Shown one piece after another: positions 44,801 to 57,900 of a stretch of DNA of 64,000 bases; position 1 is the stretch's first letter, and every line of letters starts with the position of its first letter. The position numbers and the translations under genes were made by a program. The notes beneath the pieces were generated by a model. The model was given only the letters and a program-made list of their open reading frames with translations. It was not told the origin of the DNA and did not search any database. The stretch spans positions 11,824,328 to 11,888,327 of the forward strand of contig OU452239.1 in NCBI GenBank assembly GCA_911728455.2, written 5' to 3'. The stretch is from Marthasterias glacialis (taxonomy: Eukaryota; Echinodermata; Asteroidea; Forcipulatida; Asteriidae).

Positions 44801-45907
44801 GAGAGTAAAGTGTCGTGGTCGCATGGTCTTGTTCGTCACACTCAAGTTCTGATGTCTGGCTAATCGGAGTGTGGGTTTGAAGCCCTATCATACATCTGTG
44901 TCCTTGAGTAAGACACTTAAACAATTGCTTATCATTACCCACGAGTAAGAAGGTACCGATGAGGGTAGAAATTGTTGACGTTAATGATTAACAACCTGTG
45001 CGCCCACTTAGCTGCCGGTGCTGCATACTCCTAAGGAAGTTGAGATGTTTTAAGATTGCTGAAGTCCCAGTAAACTGTGGTTGTAGAGTACTTTGGTACT
45101 TTTTATTTGAACAGGTTTTGAAATATCAACACATGTTGACTAAGAACCAACCTTTTCTTGAGTTTCTCTAAGCTGATCCGATGTTTCTCAGCTTCCCATG
45201 CCAACTCTCTCCTTACAAGATCGATCTTATCGTTTGTCTGCTTCTCCAACTCCTTCCGGATTCCTGGATCCATCTCAAATTCCTGGGTTTTGGAATAAAA
45301 TTAAACAACTTTTAGCAAAATTCATTTCATTGCCAGAGTTTCTTTTCATGGTGCCTGTAATGAGTTAAAGCTGTGTTTTTTCCCTCTTTTTTTCTGAAGA
45401 AAATTAGAGCATACTGATCGAAACTTTGAGTTGTTGCACCACCAGTTCTTTGCAGAACCAACACAACTTATGAGAGATAATTACATGGCTAATGGCACAA
45501 CTTAGTTTTCTTGGCATGCAAAGTTTCAAAAACCTACTGAACTTTTTTTGTCATAAAAAAACGAAAAAACAAAACAAACAAAACAGTCTGAAAAGTTAAA
45601 TAGTCTGGCCCCTTCTGGTGCATGATATTAATGGGTAGCAACTGTAACTCTACATACAGGGAACCCAACCAAGATGGCTGTGATACCTCACCTTGCGTTC
45701 TAGTTGTAGATGCTTAGGTAGGTCTTCATTCTGCTCCAGGAGTTTCTTGAACTGACGTCGGAACTTAGCGATGGTCCGTCTCACCTCCATCTTCTTCTCC
45801 TCGGCCCTTCGCATCATCTTGTCGTACTCGGATTTCTGTTTCTCCAGCTCGATGCTGTAGTGATCCTTGTTCTCAATGTCCGACACTTTGCGATCCTCAT
45901 CTCCTTT
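29836..45907 (-). CDS. CFAP44: CFAP44 C-terminal coiled-coil exons
   Basis: Exons 45692-45907, 45152-45282, 44249-44600, 43614-43802, 42720-42904, 40428-40575, 39355-39623, 38418-38532, 37859-38045, 36392-36507, 35563-35739, 34708-34904, 33993-34218, 33628-33762, 30684-30752 and 29836-29982. They encode about 950 residues rich in Glu, Lys, Leu and Arg with heptad-like spacing, as in the long coiled coil of CFAP44. Two low-complexity inserts interrupt it: a glycine run [17 protein letters not shown] (exon 40428-40575) and a Ser/Asp/Glu stretch [15 protein letters not shown] (exon 36392-36507). The last exon ends with [18 protein letters not shown] and then a short polar tail. The intron between 33628 and 30752 is the longest, about 2.9 kb. 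Confidence 0.92.
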
Positions 45908-48900
45908 CTGCATCAATTTAGAAGGTAGTGACAAAATTGGTTGATGTAAAGGTACGTTCTTTGATCTATCTTGTGGAAATATAATCAACCTCGACTCTTT
46001 GTAAAATCGAGCTCTGGTGTGTGACAAAAGATGTTTAGGATTTTCTTATGACCGATTTGTTTCAAGCATTAGTTTATTAAACCTTGGCACGCTTGAGTAA
46101 ACAAAACCGTCCTGTCTGCGGATAATATGCATTCCTTGACGAAGTGGAATTAGCTGGCCAATTTGCAGACTTTCTGCAGAAGAACGCTTAGGAAATATTG
46201 ACAAGGCCCCCTGAGCTGATTGATAGCTTAGCCTTGGCCAGAGAAATTGACAAAGTAAACCCAAATGTCACTTGACTGAGTCTTGAGTATTACCTTAGCC
46301 GATGGTAGCTTAGCCTTAGCCAGAGCCTTAGCCTCATCTATCTTCTCCTGGCTCAACAACTCAAACGCAAACAGATTGCCGTCTCTTCCAGCCGTGAAGA
46401 TGAACCGCCCGTCGAAACTCCTCTTCACACCAGACACTACACCGGTGTCGTTATCGTGCACGTTCAGCGACCAATGGGGACCGAATGTGGAGAAATCTGC
46501 CTGGCTGCTATCGGGGATGCGCTCTTGTTTGGCGCCCTCTGTGTCCAGTGAGTGAATGCGTATGGCTCCGTTCTCCATACCAAGCAGGGCTTGTTTGCCG
46601 TTTGCACTGTTCGTAAAGAAACAATCAAAATTATGTCTTTTTAAAAATTTGAGTATTTTCTGAGCCAATATGGCACATCAGGCTGGTGTTTATGTCTGGT
46701 TTCCTTGGCATTAAACGACTGAAAATATCTGTATTCCCTCTGGATAGTATGCCGGTCCATGGCAAGTTACTCCCCAGCTCTCACTGGTACCCATTTTTAT
46801 TCCTGGGTGGAGAGAAGCAACTATGAAAAAGTGCCTTGATCAAGGACACAAGTGACTAACTTGACCGGGCCAGGATTTGCGCTCAACCACGACACCCCAA
46901 TGGAAGAGAAAATAACATCATTTTGTTTCACGTGGGTAACAACTTGGGCCCAGGTATTGACTCCTTGCACGCACATCGCACGCGACGACTGTGCCACATT
47001 CACCATTTTGGGAGTCAACAAGTTAGCGTGTGATTGCCGCATCTCAAAAAGGTCGCACTGCACTGTATTTGAACACACAGGGAACATTGATTCCCAAAAT
47101 GTCGCAACCAAGATTGTGGTGTTGACGTCTGGTGAATAAGGTCAAAATCTAGAATGCAGTTGTTATAACTAATCCTTAATAAAAAAAATTTAAAAAAAGG
47201 AAAGTCTAATAGACTAATCCATTAAGACCCGCCTACCTCAGCAACTGCCTAGCAACAGCATATGGTGGGACTTTCTTGCCACGATCGCAGCGGTGGTTCG
47301 GTTGTGGCCACACCACACGTAGCGGATACACACACATACAAAGTACATGTAAATGGTTTTCGTGAGTCCAAAGAATGAGGCAGACAACAACACTGTTAAA
47401 CCATTACACGACTGTACAGGGACTGTACACTGCTCTGGGATTTGCACCACCAGAAATTTGAAAAATTTAAACAAAACAAACGTTAGCACAGTTGTGTGTG
47501 CAGTTGTGTGTCAGAACAATGGCGCCAGTTTGTTTACTTTTCTAGTGTGATTTTTAACGTGTCGGACCCTTGTCGGACTTTCAGTGGCGTTGTCGAGGCT
47601 GTGATTGGTCAATAGGTTAGCAGACGGGGCTTAATGGATTGGTCTATTGAGTACAAAGGTCGAACTACACATCTGCCTTGATAGGTTTTTTTTAAGTTGT
47701 TTCTTAAAAGCTGTTATTTCATAACACTCACGAAAACTGCATGGTGCGGATGGGTACATCATCACCCTCTATGACTGGTATGGTGCGGATTGCCTCGGAG
47801 ATCTGCTCCTCTTTGCCTTGTTTTATCATCAAAGATTTCTCCTTGTCGTCACGGAACTTACATTCATACAGGTACCCTGCATCAAAAGCTCCCTGCCAAA
47901 CGAAAGATAAGATAGTGGTGTACAGTTGTTACTAGTAGGTCAAGTATTGTATTGTACAGCGGTGACCAGAAGAAAAAATTGAGACTGGTTACCTTGAAGG
48001 GGAACTCCCTACCCATCACTGACCAAAAAGGCAACAACATTTTTGAAAAAAAAACCAAAAAAAAACTGAATCCCCTTTAATACCTTAGGAGTATATTAAA
48101 TAAGATTATTTATTTTATTGTCATGAGTGTTATTTTTTTTCTTTTTTATTTATATTTTTTTATTTATTTAAAACAATTCTTTTTTGACAATTTTTTTTTT
48201 ACTAGAGCGTGATTTGAACCTGTAACCTCCAGATAAACGTGCTGGCGGTCTACCAACTGAACTATCTAGCACTAATGTTGGCGGTCTCCGTAATAGCCAA
48301 TGTTTCTGTTCAGGGGGTTAGGGGTTGCAACCCACACTCTTGACTCTAGAATTTGAGCCAAGTGTACTAGATACTGGGAAACTTTTGAGACCCTGACTGC
48401 AGCAGATACAACGGTCCTTTTTGACAGTTCTGAGTGTTCGCATTACTGGTGAGAATTGTGAAAAAAGGACCGTCCAAAATTCTCCTATTGCTTCCGCAAA
48501 ACACAGTACTGATTCAAAACAAAAGTGATTTGGCAAAAAAAATCACTTTGCATCCACTCCGAAGACGATTTAAATGCTTTTATACTGGATTGTGTCAGGG
48601 TCGACTGTTCTCACCATAGACACCCAGAATTTATCAGGATCATCCGGGGAATATACACCGTACAGGATGGGGCTTGGCTCCTCAGGGATGAACAACGGAG
48701 GGGGCTCTTCTTCTTCATCATCTAAAAACAAAACGATGAAGAAAAATAAACGTAGATATCAAGAATGTAAATTTCATTTTGCCTTACACCGATGTGTGAT
48801 AAGCACTGTAAACTCAGTGCTTTCGAGTCCTGTAGAAAAAAATCCACAGGCAACTCGGGTGGGATTTGAACCCACGACTCCCGCATGACTAGAGCAGATG

Positions 48901-51900
48901 TCTTAACCACTAGACCACCGAGCACGCCCCGTGACGAGGGGCCAGTTCAAATCCAGTATTATTAGCGGCAGATACCGCAAACAATTAGATTAGGACTCGA
49001 AAGCACTGAGTATACAGTACTTATCACACATCGGTGTAAGGCAAACTGAAATTTATATTCATTCCCATGATGCAAATATTAACATCTATCTGATATAAAA
49101 AATGTTGGGTTAGGCCCATCATCTATGATTTACATATTTAGTTCTGTGCACAGCTGTGTCACCGTACACACCCCTTGCAGTTGGACGGTTTCACTGAAAC
49201 AATTCACCAAGGGTGAGACTTTTGAGACGATAGCGGGCGTCCCACAGACTGGTCCTTTTCCATTGTTCTCAGCGATGAAAACAATGGAAAAGGACCAGTC
49301 TGTGGGCCTCCACTATCGTCTCAAAAGTCTCCTATTGACCCTATTCACCTGACGTCATCATCACAATAATCTTGGTTGCGCCATTTTGGTGGTCAATATC
49401 ACTGAGTTATTCAGTGAAGAGTGCATTTTAGGAGATGCTGCGTTCACACGTAAACCTACTGACCACCAAAATGGTGAGCGTGGCACAGATGGCGCGTGTG
49501 ACGTGCGTGCAAGGGGTCAATTGGTTTTGTACACAGAGACAACGGTAACACATCAACAGACCCTCACCTTTCTTTTCTTCTTCCTCTTCGTCCTCCAGAC
49601 CCCTCTCTCTTCTGATTCGTCGTTTCCTCTCCAGTTCTTTCTGTCTGGCTTCTTCTTCTTTTCTCTTCCGCTCCTCTTCTTCTTCACGCTGCGGAAAAAC
49701 AAAAGTTACAATGTGGTACTTGTGTTTTTATCTGGGTAAAATTTCGGGCAAATCAACCCCTCTGCACCCCCCACCCTTATCCACAGAGTACCCCTTTCGC
49801 CTACACTCATGATGACTTTCACTTACCCGTAGTCTGGACTTTATACTCTTGAACGTCGTCTGCCTCGTCTTGAGGCCGGTGATTTTGAAGGTTGTTGAGG
49901 TATCGTAGGTTCCTGGTTCAGGGGCTTCCACCTCCATCACTTCCCCATTACCACAAAACACCAACACACAGTTCTTGTCCTGCGGGGGGAAAAAATGGCA
50001 AGAAAACACTCCGTGATCATCAGCGAACTAACTTGCATATGATCCTGTGTACGTGTAAACGCACTGGTAGAAAAGTAGTGTCACAAACGTCTCTTTTCAA
50101 ACTGGTCAAAGCTAGATTTTAAGATAATTCGATAGAATTCAACCCGTATGAGAGACTTTAGTCATAAAGTAGGTTCTCATCACTGCAACTAATAATTTGT
50201 CAAATTGTATTTTCGAGTTTGTTGGCTTTTTGTAGTCCACTAACAAAGCTCACACCAAAACTTTCAAAGGTAACATACAGGTATGGTCAAGCTGAAAGTG
50301 CAATGTTCTTACTTTGTGTGATTCAATAATTATACATGAAAACACAAACCGGTGAAAATATGGGCTCAATCAGGAGAAAATAGTGAAAAACCGTGCACAC
50401 CTTTCGGCATGTAAATACATTGTCCTTAACTTTGATTGTTACAGCAGAAATAAAAATTGGGGTCTTCAAATTCAATTTTCTCGACTTTGACAGTATTTCA
50501 GACAGAAAGATTTCTATGGCAGATTGGTACTGGTATGAACTTAATAATCAGTAAGCTTTCAGACTGATACTAACATATAAAAATTTATAACAATACTATT
50601 GCTTTCTTCAGGCAATCGCGATACATACAAAAATACACCAAATAGAAAGAGATGAAAATATCAATTTTCGATGAATACCAATCCTGTATTCTCCCTGTAG
50701 CAAAGCTATTTTTTTGTGACTTACAAAATAACTTGGTGACCAGGTGATATAAGTTACAGGTCCAGGAGTATCGATGAAACCAATCGGAGTGAAGGTGTCT
50801 CCAACATTCATGAAGAACAGTGTGTTATCGTTACCCTGTATGGAATATAACCAAACATCATTTTCTTCAAGTAAAGTAGCGAACTCAAATCCTGCAAGCA
50901 TACAACTTTTACTTTTTTTTTTATTAATATTAATATCGATATAGATATTGATATTGATATTGATATTAATATTGATATCGATATCGATATCGATATTGAT
51001 ATTAATATTGATATCGATATCGGTATTGATATTAATATTGATATCGATATCGATATCGATATTGATATTGGTATTGATATTGATATTAATTTTAATATCA
51101 ATATTATATCTCTTTAAAAAATATTATAAACATAAATCTTATATCTTCCTGGTAACGAAACCAAGAAGCTTTCTGAATTGTCTAGCACAGTAACCTGTAG
51201 GCCTGAAGATACCTGTAAACTGGTAAAGAGAAGATGTTGAACATATCTCAGTTTAAGGTGTGGGAGGAAATCTCCCACTGGGAAAAACCCACCCAATCAG
51301 GTAGGGACTGAAAACCCAATCCACATGCAAGGCTCCGGTCTGAGGAGGGGTTCGAACTGGGGCCCACAGAGGTGAAAGGTAGAGAAGTAAACACTAAGCC
51401 AACTTGATTATCATTTTTCTTCTAGTAATCAGAATTTCTGCTACAGCCTACCGCTGTTGTGAGTATCTCTCCTTTGGAGTCCATTGCCATGGCGGTGACG
51501 GTCTTAGTGTGAGGTTTGAAGGCTTGCTTGAGCGTCAGTGAGGCTGGTTGATTCTGAGTAGTTCTCTTCAACTCCTGAGTGTCTCTACGCTTGATGGTCA
51601 AGACACGGACGACACCGTCTGCAAAACCTGCTAAGATTGTGCTTCCTTTGGGATCCACCTACGAAAGAAACAACAAACATCATGAGAGATAGAGTATAGA
51701 CCACTTGCGCTGACGTCACACACGAGTACTGTCTGGCATGCTGTCAATGCCGCGCTCCTAATTAATAGACCGATCCATTAAGCCCCGCCGCCGAAACATA
51801 TTGACTAACTACAACCTTGGCTACATCACCACTGTACACGAGGGCAGCACCATGTGCATCTCTTCAATGCAACACTGCACGACATGAACAAGCGCTATGC

Positions 51901-54900
51901 ATGTTTACATTTTCCAGTAGGATTTTATCGTATCTGACTCTTATCGGACTCTTACTGGTCAACACGTAAGGGGGCGGGGCTTAATGGATCGGTCTACTAT
52001 GCACTACACTGTATAACACTCCACATGACCCATTATTAATATCAGTTCTAAAAAATGTGACTATTACAAGCAAATCATAAAAAAAAAAACAAGCAACAAG
52101 CAGAGAAAAATAAAAGGATTGAAACTTACAATTTGGGGTACCCAGAGCATGGACGTGGCACCTGAATTGAACTTTGTGTGGCAAACAGGAGCCTTGGAAG
52201 CGTAGTCAAATACACGGACGGTATCTGGAAGCAGAAGGAGTAACTTATCATTCAAACAGTAAAAAAATATAACATGGTTTATGGGTGGACAGTCGATAGT
52301 AGCTCCCCGAGGTATTGGAAGTTGACAGACTAGTTCCCGAGGCCGAAGTCGAGGGAACTAGTTTGTCAACATTACGATTAAGTGTCTAGCTTGCTTAAGG
52401 ACACAAGTGCTGCTCCCGGGACCTGAACCCACATTATGGCAACTCTCGAACTTGAGTCCGATTCGCAAGATCGATCGGCCACAAGACACTCAGCTGACAC
52501 TCTTAACACAAATACTTCAGTTATACCCATCAACTCCTAACACATGTTAGGGAGAAAGGCAGAATTAAACAAGCGGTAACTCCAGGTAACTTGAAGTAAC
52601 TCAAGGTTAACCCAAGATAACCCTTGTAAACCTAAAAAACCTTGAGGTTAACTTCAAGTTACCGCCCGTTAAATTTTGCATTCCTCCCTTAGTTTCCCTT
52701 GTACATTTCCTAAAAGGTAATAATTAAAATAATAATAATAACAATGAAGTCTTATAAAGGGGACGTATCCACCGAAAAAAGGTGCTCAAGGCGCTGTTAC
52801 AAAGAAACAGAAAAAAGGCTAAAGGGAAAAAAAGCTAAAAGGAAAAGCTAAAGAAAAAAAGACGAAAAAGAACAAAATTAGTAATGAGAAGAAAAGGCTG
52901 TAACTGATATAAACTAAATATTTTGTACAGTAACTTACGATCTAGGGCAGAAGAGGCCACAAGTTGAGAAACTGGAGAGGTATCAATAGCGGTGATTTCC
53001 CCAGCATGGAATGAGAACAGCTTCTCAGGATCCTTAGTGGTATGTGAGAAGGACAGATCTAGTTTCCAGATTGAGCCGTTGGCATCCTGGAGGGAGGAAC
53101 GGTAAATATTTGGACATTTTTCTGAATTCCCATAAACACGAAACTGCCATGGAGATGATGGGGTTTGACTCTTCACGCAGATGCGAAGGCGAAGCGAATT
53201 TGACGTCACAAATTCGCAACAAACAATTCGCTGAAGTTGAACTGTGTTGAACTTTTTGCAAAATTCGCAAAATAAAGGGAGGGGGGGAGAGTGACGTCAA
53301 ATTTGCTTTGCATTCGCCTGAAGTATGAACCGGGCTTAACAGATGTGAGGTCTTGCCATTGTTGCTCTACTGTTCCCTTCTTTTTTTTTAAGAAATCCTC
53401 TCTGTCTTGGACAGAAACGTTGGGAAACGTTGTTTGAAGGAACCCACATGGGCTCTTGCATAAGCGCACAGTTCTGTGCACCACCGTTGCCACCACACAC
53501 CACTCGAGTCAAACGGTTTCAAACGATTAGTCAACTCTCGCTGGAAACATTTTCACCAAGAGTTTTAAGGACTCACCTGTGCATACCAGATGCTCTGTAC
53601 CTCTGGGTCTTGTGACTTGACCATGGATACCAGATGGACGTCGTTGCCAACTTTCAATTCATTCATGCAGTCCATTTCATAGATACCGGACTCGTTGGCC
53701 GAGTCAGCCGTGTCGATGGTCTCAAAATCCCAGACCTTCAAGAGAAGAATACTGTCAATTATTATATTAAAAAAGAATAAAAAAAATAAAAATACTTAAT
53801 GTCTATAGGGACACATTGGTGAGGGGTGAGGGGTGAAACGTCACCCATGCCACCCAAGTTGCATAACAATGGAGGACTGAGGCCACCTTTGGGCAAGTGG
53901 GCCTTGCGGGTATTAGGACTAAATGTGGTCTGAATTACCAACTTACCCTGACACATCCATCAGCCCCAATACTAATCAACTCTCCTTCGTCCATCACAAA
54001 CTGCTCGATGTTACCGTTGTGACACGTCTTCTTGTTCTTTCTGCTTATCTGTACTTTGATTAACCCTCCTTCCCACAGCAGCATGTTACCTGTAAAAATA
54101 ACAAAAACATTGCAAGAATTGTAACAAATCGTCACGACACTGCAAGAAGGTCATAACTCAGTTTGAGCAAAAGGTAAGATCTTGTACAGTTGTAAAGACA
54201 CAAATTTGCTAAATGCAACAAGGTAGTAAATCAGTTTGGTCAAAAAGTCTGATCTTGTACAGCTGTACAGTTGTTATCTCGCTAAACCCCACACCCAAGC
54301 ACGGTTGTTTCCCAGGAGTTTTCCCAGGGTTAACACTAATTCAAATGTGAACAGATCAACCAAGTTTCCCCCAGTAATTTTCCGCGAACTCCATCTAGTG
54401 TGTGAACTGGACTTTAAATGGAAAGCTCTCTTCAAACTTTCTTCAGGAGTACTTGTTTTAAGTTTTGAAAAAGGCCACATTTGCCCTCTGTTATCTTGGA
54501 GCCAGTCCTGTTCTTTCAACACTCGTTTCTCAACGTACCCCACTCAGCACCAGATAACACTTTGCCGTCAGGTAACTCCACATAGCCATGGATGTCTGAA
54601 ATCTCAGTGCGACCAAACTTTCCCAGCTGACCTTGGAGCTTGAGACCTGTAAATGTCAGCGCCATCTTCCAGAACCTATGGAGGAAAACCAAAACAAGAG
54701 TGTGTCAAGTTTGACCCATCTGAAAGTATGCTCTGATTTGTTACCTCTAACATATTATTAGTAATAATTATACAATCTCGTTGCGTGTCGTGGCCGAGCG
54801 GATAAGAACACAGGACTCAAGCTCTGGTGTTTCTGAGTTCTGGTGTTTCTGGTGGGTTCGAGTTCCGGTCGTGACACTTGTGTCCTTACGCAAGACACTT

Positions 54901-57900
54901 AACAATTATTGCAACATCCTTCGGATGTGACGTAAAGCTGTAGGTCCCGTGTTTTGTGTAATGTATATAAAAGAACCCAGTGCACTTATTGCACAGAGAA
55001 GGGGTTCACCCTGGTGTTCCTGGCTTGATCGGCTGCTGCAGATTGCTCCACACCATCTTGTAAACCGCACACCTTGTAGGAAAAAGTGCTGAGCGCTTTG
55101 AGACGCCCATTGGGTGTGAAGCGCTACATAAGAATTGCGTATTATTATTATTATTATTATCTCTTTTTACGTAAATGTCTATGATATGCAAGAGGGGTGG
55201 AATTTTCAAGAAAAATCTTAAAATACCTGATATGGCCAGTGCCACTTGTTGTTAAGAGGCCTTCATTGTCCGGAGAAAATGTAACCCTGAAGACGTCTTG
55301 AGAGAAAGCCTTGGATCTCAAGACAGTGGTTTCATTCATCCAATCCCATACAGTCAGCATATAATCGGGGGCACCGCCTACTGATGCCAGGAGCATCCCA
55401 CCAGGGTTGAAGTCAGCGAAGGCGTAGGCTTTCTCCGTTCCACCACGTAGGATACGGTACAGCTTCAAAGACGGGTACTCAAAGATGTTTATGTTGGGCA
55501 TCTCACCTTTCTCACAGACGGCAAAGTACTTACTGCTTGGATGCACCTAATTAATGAGGGAACAATTACGAGATGTTCTTTTATAACCTTCAATGATAAG
55601 TATTTCACCGCATTATCTGATACTGCTGGTATGGAAGGAATGGTAAAAGGAAATAGAAAGAAAAAAAGGAATGATAGTAGAGGCAATTGCTGCTATTTTC
55701 CAGTAATTTAAATTTCTCTCACAGAGCTGCTCTTCAACAATGAAAAAACTGCCCAGCCCAAAGGAAAAACATCTCAAAAGTATAACTGGAAGTATCATTC
55801 TAATTGGGTTGGTTAAGTATTCCAGCAAGGGTGAACGGACTGGTCCGTTGGACCGCTGAAAAGTTCAACTGAAGCGTTCAAAAAATTTAACGCCCATATT
55901 CTCTACTGAGGGAATGTTCGCAGAGTTCGGCACAATGTTGCGTTCCAGCCGAGTGTTCTGGCAGTCCACTGGATTGTGGGCGTATGCCTAGGGGCACGTT
56001 CCTCTGCGTCGAGAACATGTCCGACTTCTGAGACGCTGCCTTACAAAAAACAAAGTATCACGGCCTGTGCTACCAGCGGAAATTCTGGAACCGACACATT
56101 CAAAGTCTGCTAGCAAACTACACTCACAGCAAGAGCTCCTATGCCCCCTCCACTAGTACTCCGTATGTATCTCTGTTCCTTTGTCTGTATATCCAGTAGC
56201 TCCACAACATTACCGGCTGCAAAGATCAACGTGTTAGCGTCGAGCATGTAGAGGTTGGACAGTCGCTTGCAGTCGTAACCGAAGGAATGGCTGTAAACAT
56301 TTGTTAAGTAGATTGGAAATACCACTGTGCTTTAAAAAGCACGCCTGGAAATACACAGGGGCCATCTCCTCCATTGTCCTGGTTTTGGCTTTGGTGCCCC
56401 TTCAAAAGTTTCCCGTAGACTTTAAGATTTTCCAATGGAAGTGTCCTTTGCAAAATGAAAATGGCCTTGCCCTCTCAAAGACGTACACACTTATAGTGTT
56501 CATATCTCTCATTAAGCTCAAAAAGAAGCCACTAAACTATTATTTATTATTGTCATGATTGTCTATTATCTTTTTACCCAGAAACTGAATGTACTTTTAT
56601 TTTGTTGTTATACACCATGCCAAGCTTCTGTTCTTTATTAAACAAATTGTTTTGTCTAAACAGGTAACTTCATACTATCCGACGAAGCTGGTGCTCCAAC
56701 ATTTAAGAAAAATATATGCAGAAAGATTTGTACTTATATTTCATGATTGGAATTTTGTTGACAGAAGACTTATACCAGCTAAAGCTTTGAAATTGTAAAG
56801 GATACTACAGAGTTAGCATATCTGCAGGCAAGTCTGAGCCCTCAGCTATCTTGGCCTTGGATACATGTTCCTCGTAATCATAGTAGAAATCTACTGGCAT
56901 CTTATTCTCCTCCTCCGTCATGTCAAGGGATGCTGCGGTCACAGATCCTTCAAGCTCATCGGTGATCTGTCCAGCATCATCGACGACCTTCAGCTCGTCC
57001 TCGGTGACCTTTGACCCATCGTCTGTGGCCTTTGATCCATCATCGGTGACCTTTGACACATCCTCAGTGGCCTTTGCGGCTTCAGTGATGCTAGTACTCT
57101 CCTGTTGATCTTCTACCGAGGGTTCTTGTTGTTCAGCAACTTGCTCTGGAGCCGTGTCACTAACCTCTTGATTTTCACCTGTACAAATAATTCAGTCACT
57201 CCATAATAAATTCTTGTATCATACAATAATTATTCAAACCCCATGACACGATTTAAAAAACCTGTACAAATTTTGAAACATTCTTGGGCCTTTTTCAAAC
57301 CCCAGCTTGGGATGTTGGTCTGGCTTATGGTTCCGTCATTAAATTTGAAGCAGTGTACAATTTTCCAACATCAAAAAGAGCCCGGAGCCAGACTCTGAGC
57401 TAATTTTAGAAAAAGCCCCTTGTACATCTACGGAGACATTTTGAATTTCTGTCAAAAGCAACACCCTTCCTTTAACATTTGAAATATACTTCCAATAAAA
57501 CCATCTTATGTGCACATTATCACCCCAAAACATGAAATGCATGCCAGTACTTCTTTTTCACTCACCGTCTTGGTTTCCTTGCAGATCAGCATCGGTCTCC
57601 TTAGCTCCTTCTGCTGCTCCTTGACCTTCCTCTGAGCTGGGGTTGGCATTCATGTTTTGGTTGGTATCCCCAGATCCAGCCACTGGTTGACTGTCATCGC
57701 TGGGCAGTACTTCTTGCTTCGTGGGAGTGCCTGGTCCTCTTACAGATCCAACTTCCTCATCAGGTTGGACACCTTGAGGCTCATCGTTTGTCCCATCTGG
57801 CCCCTCTCCTTTTGGCTCTTGTGAATCGTTGGGTGCGGCATCTTGATGAGATTCACTTTCCTTCTCACCATCTTCTTTCACATCACTAGGTGTGGTGTCT

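Noticed and set aside
50808..51193. Open frames of Ile-Ser and Ile-Leu repeats on both strands
   Set aside because: Pure product of the GATATT/GATATC microsatellite.
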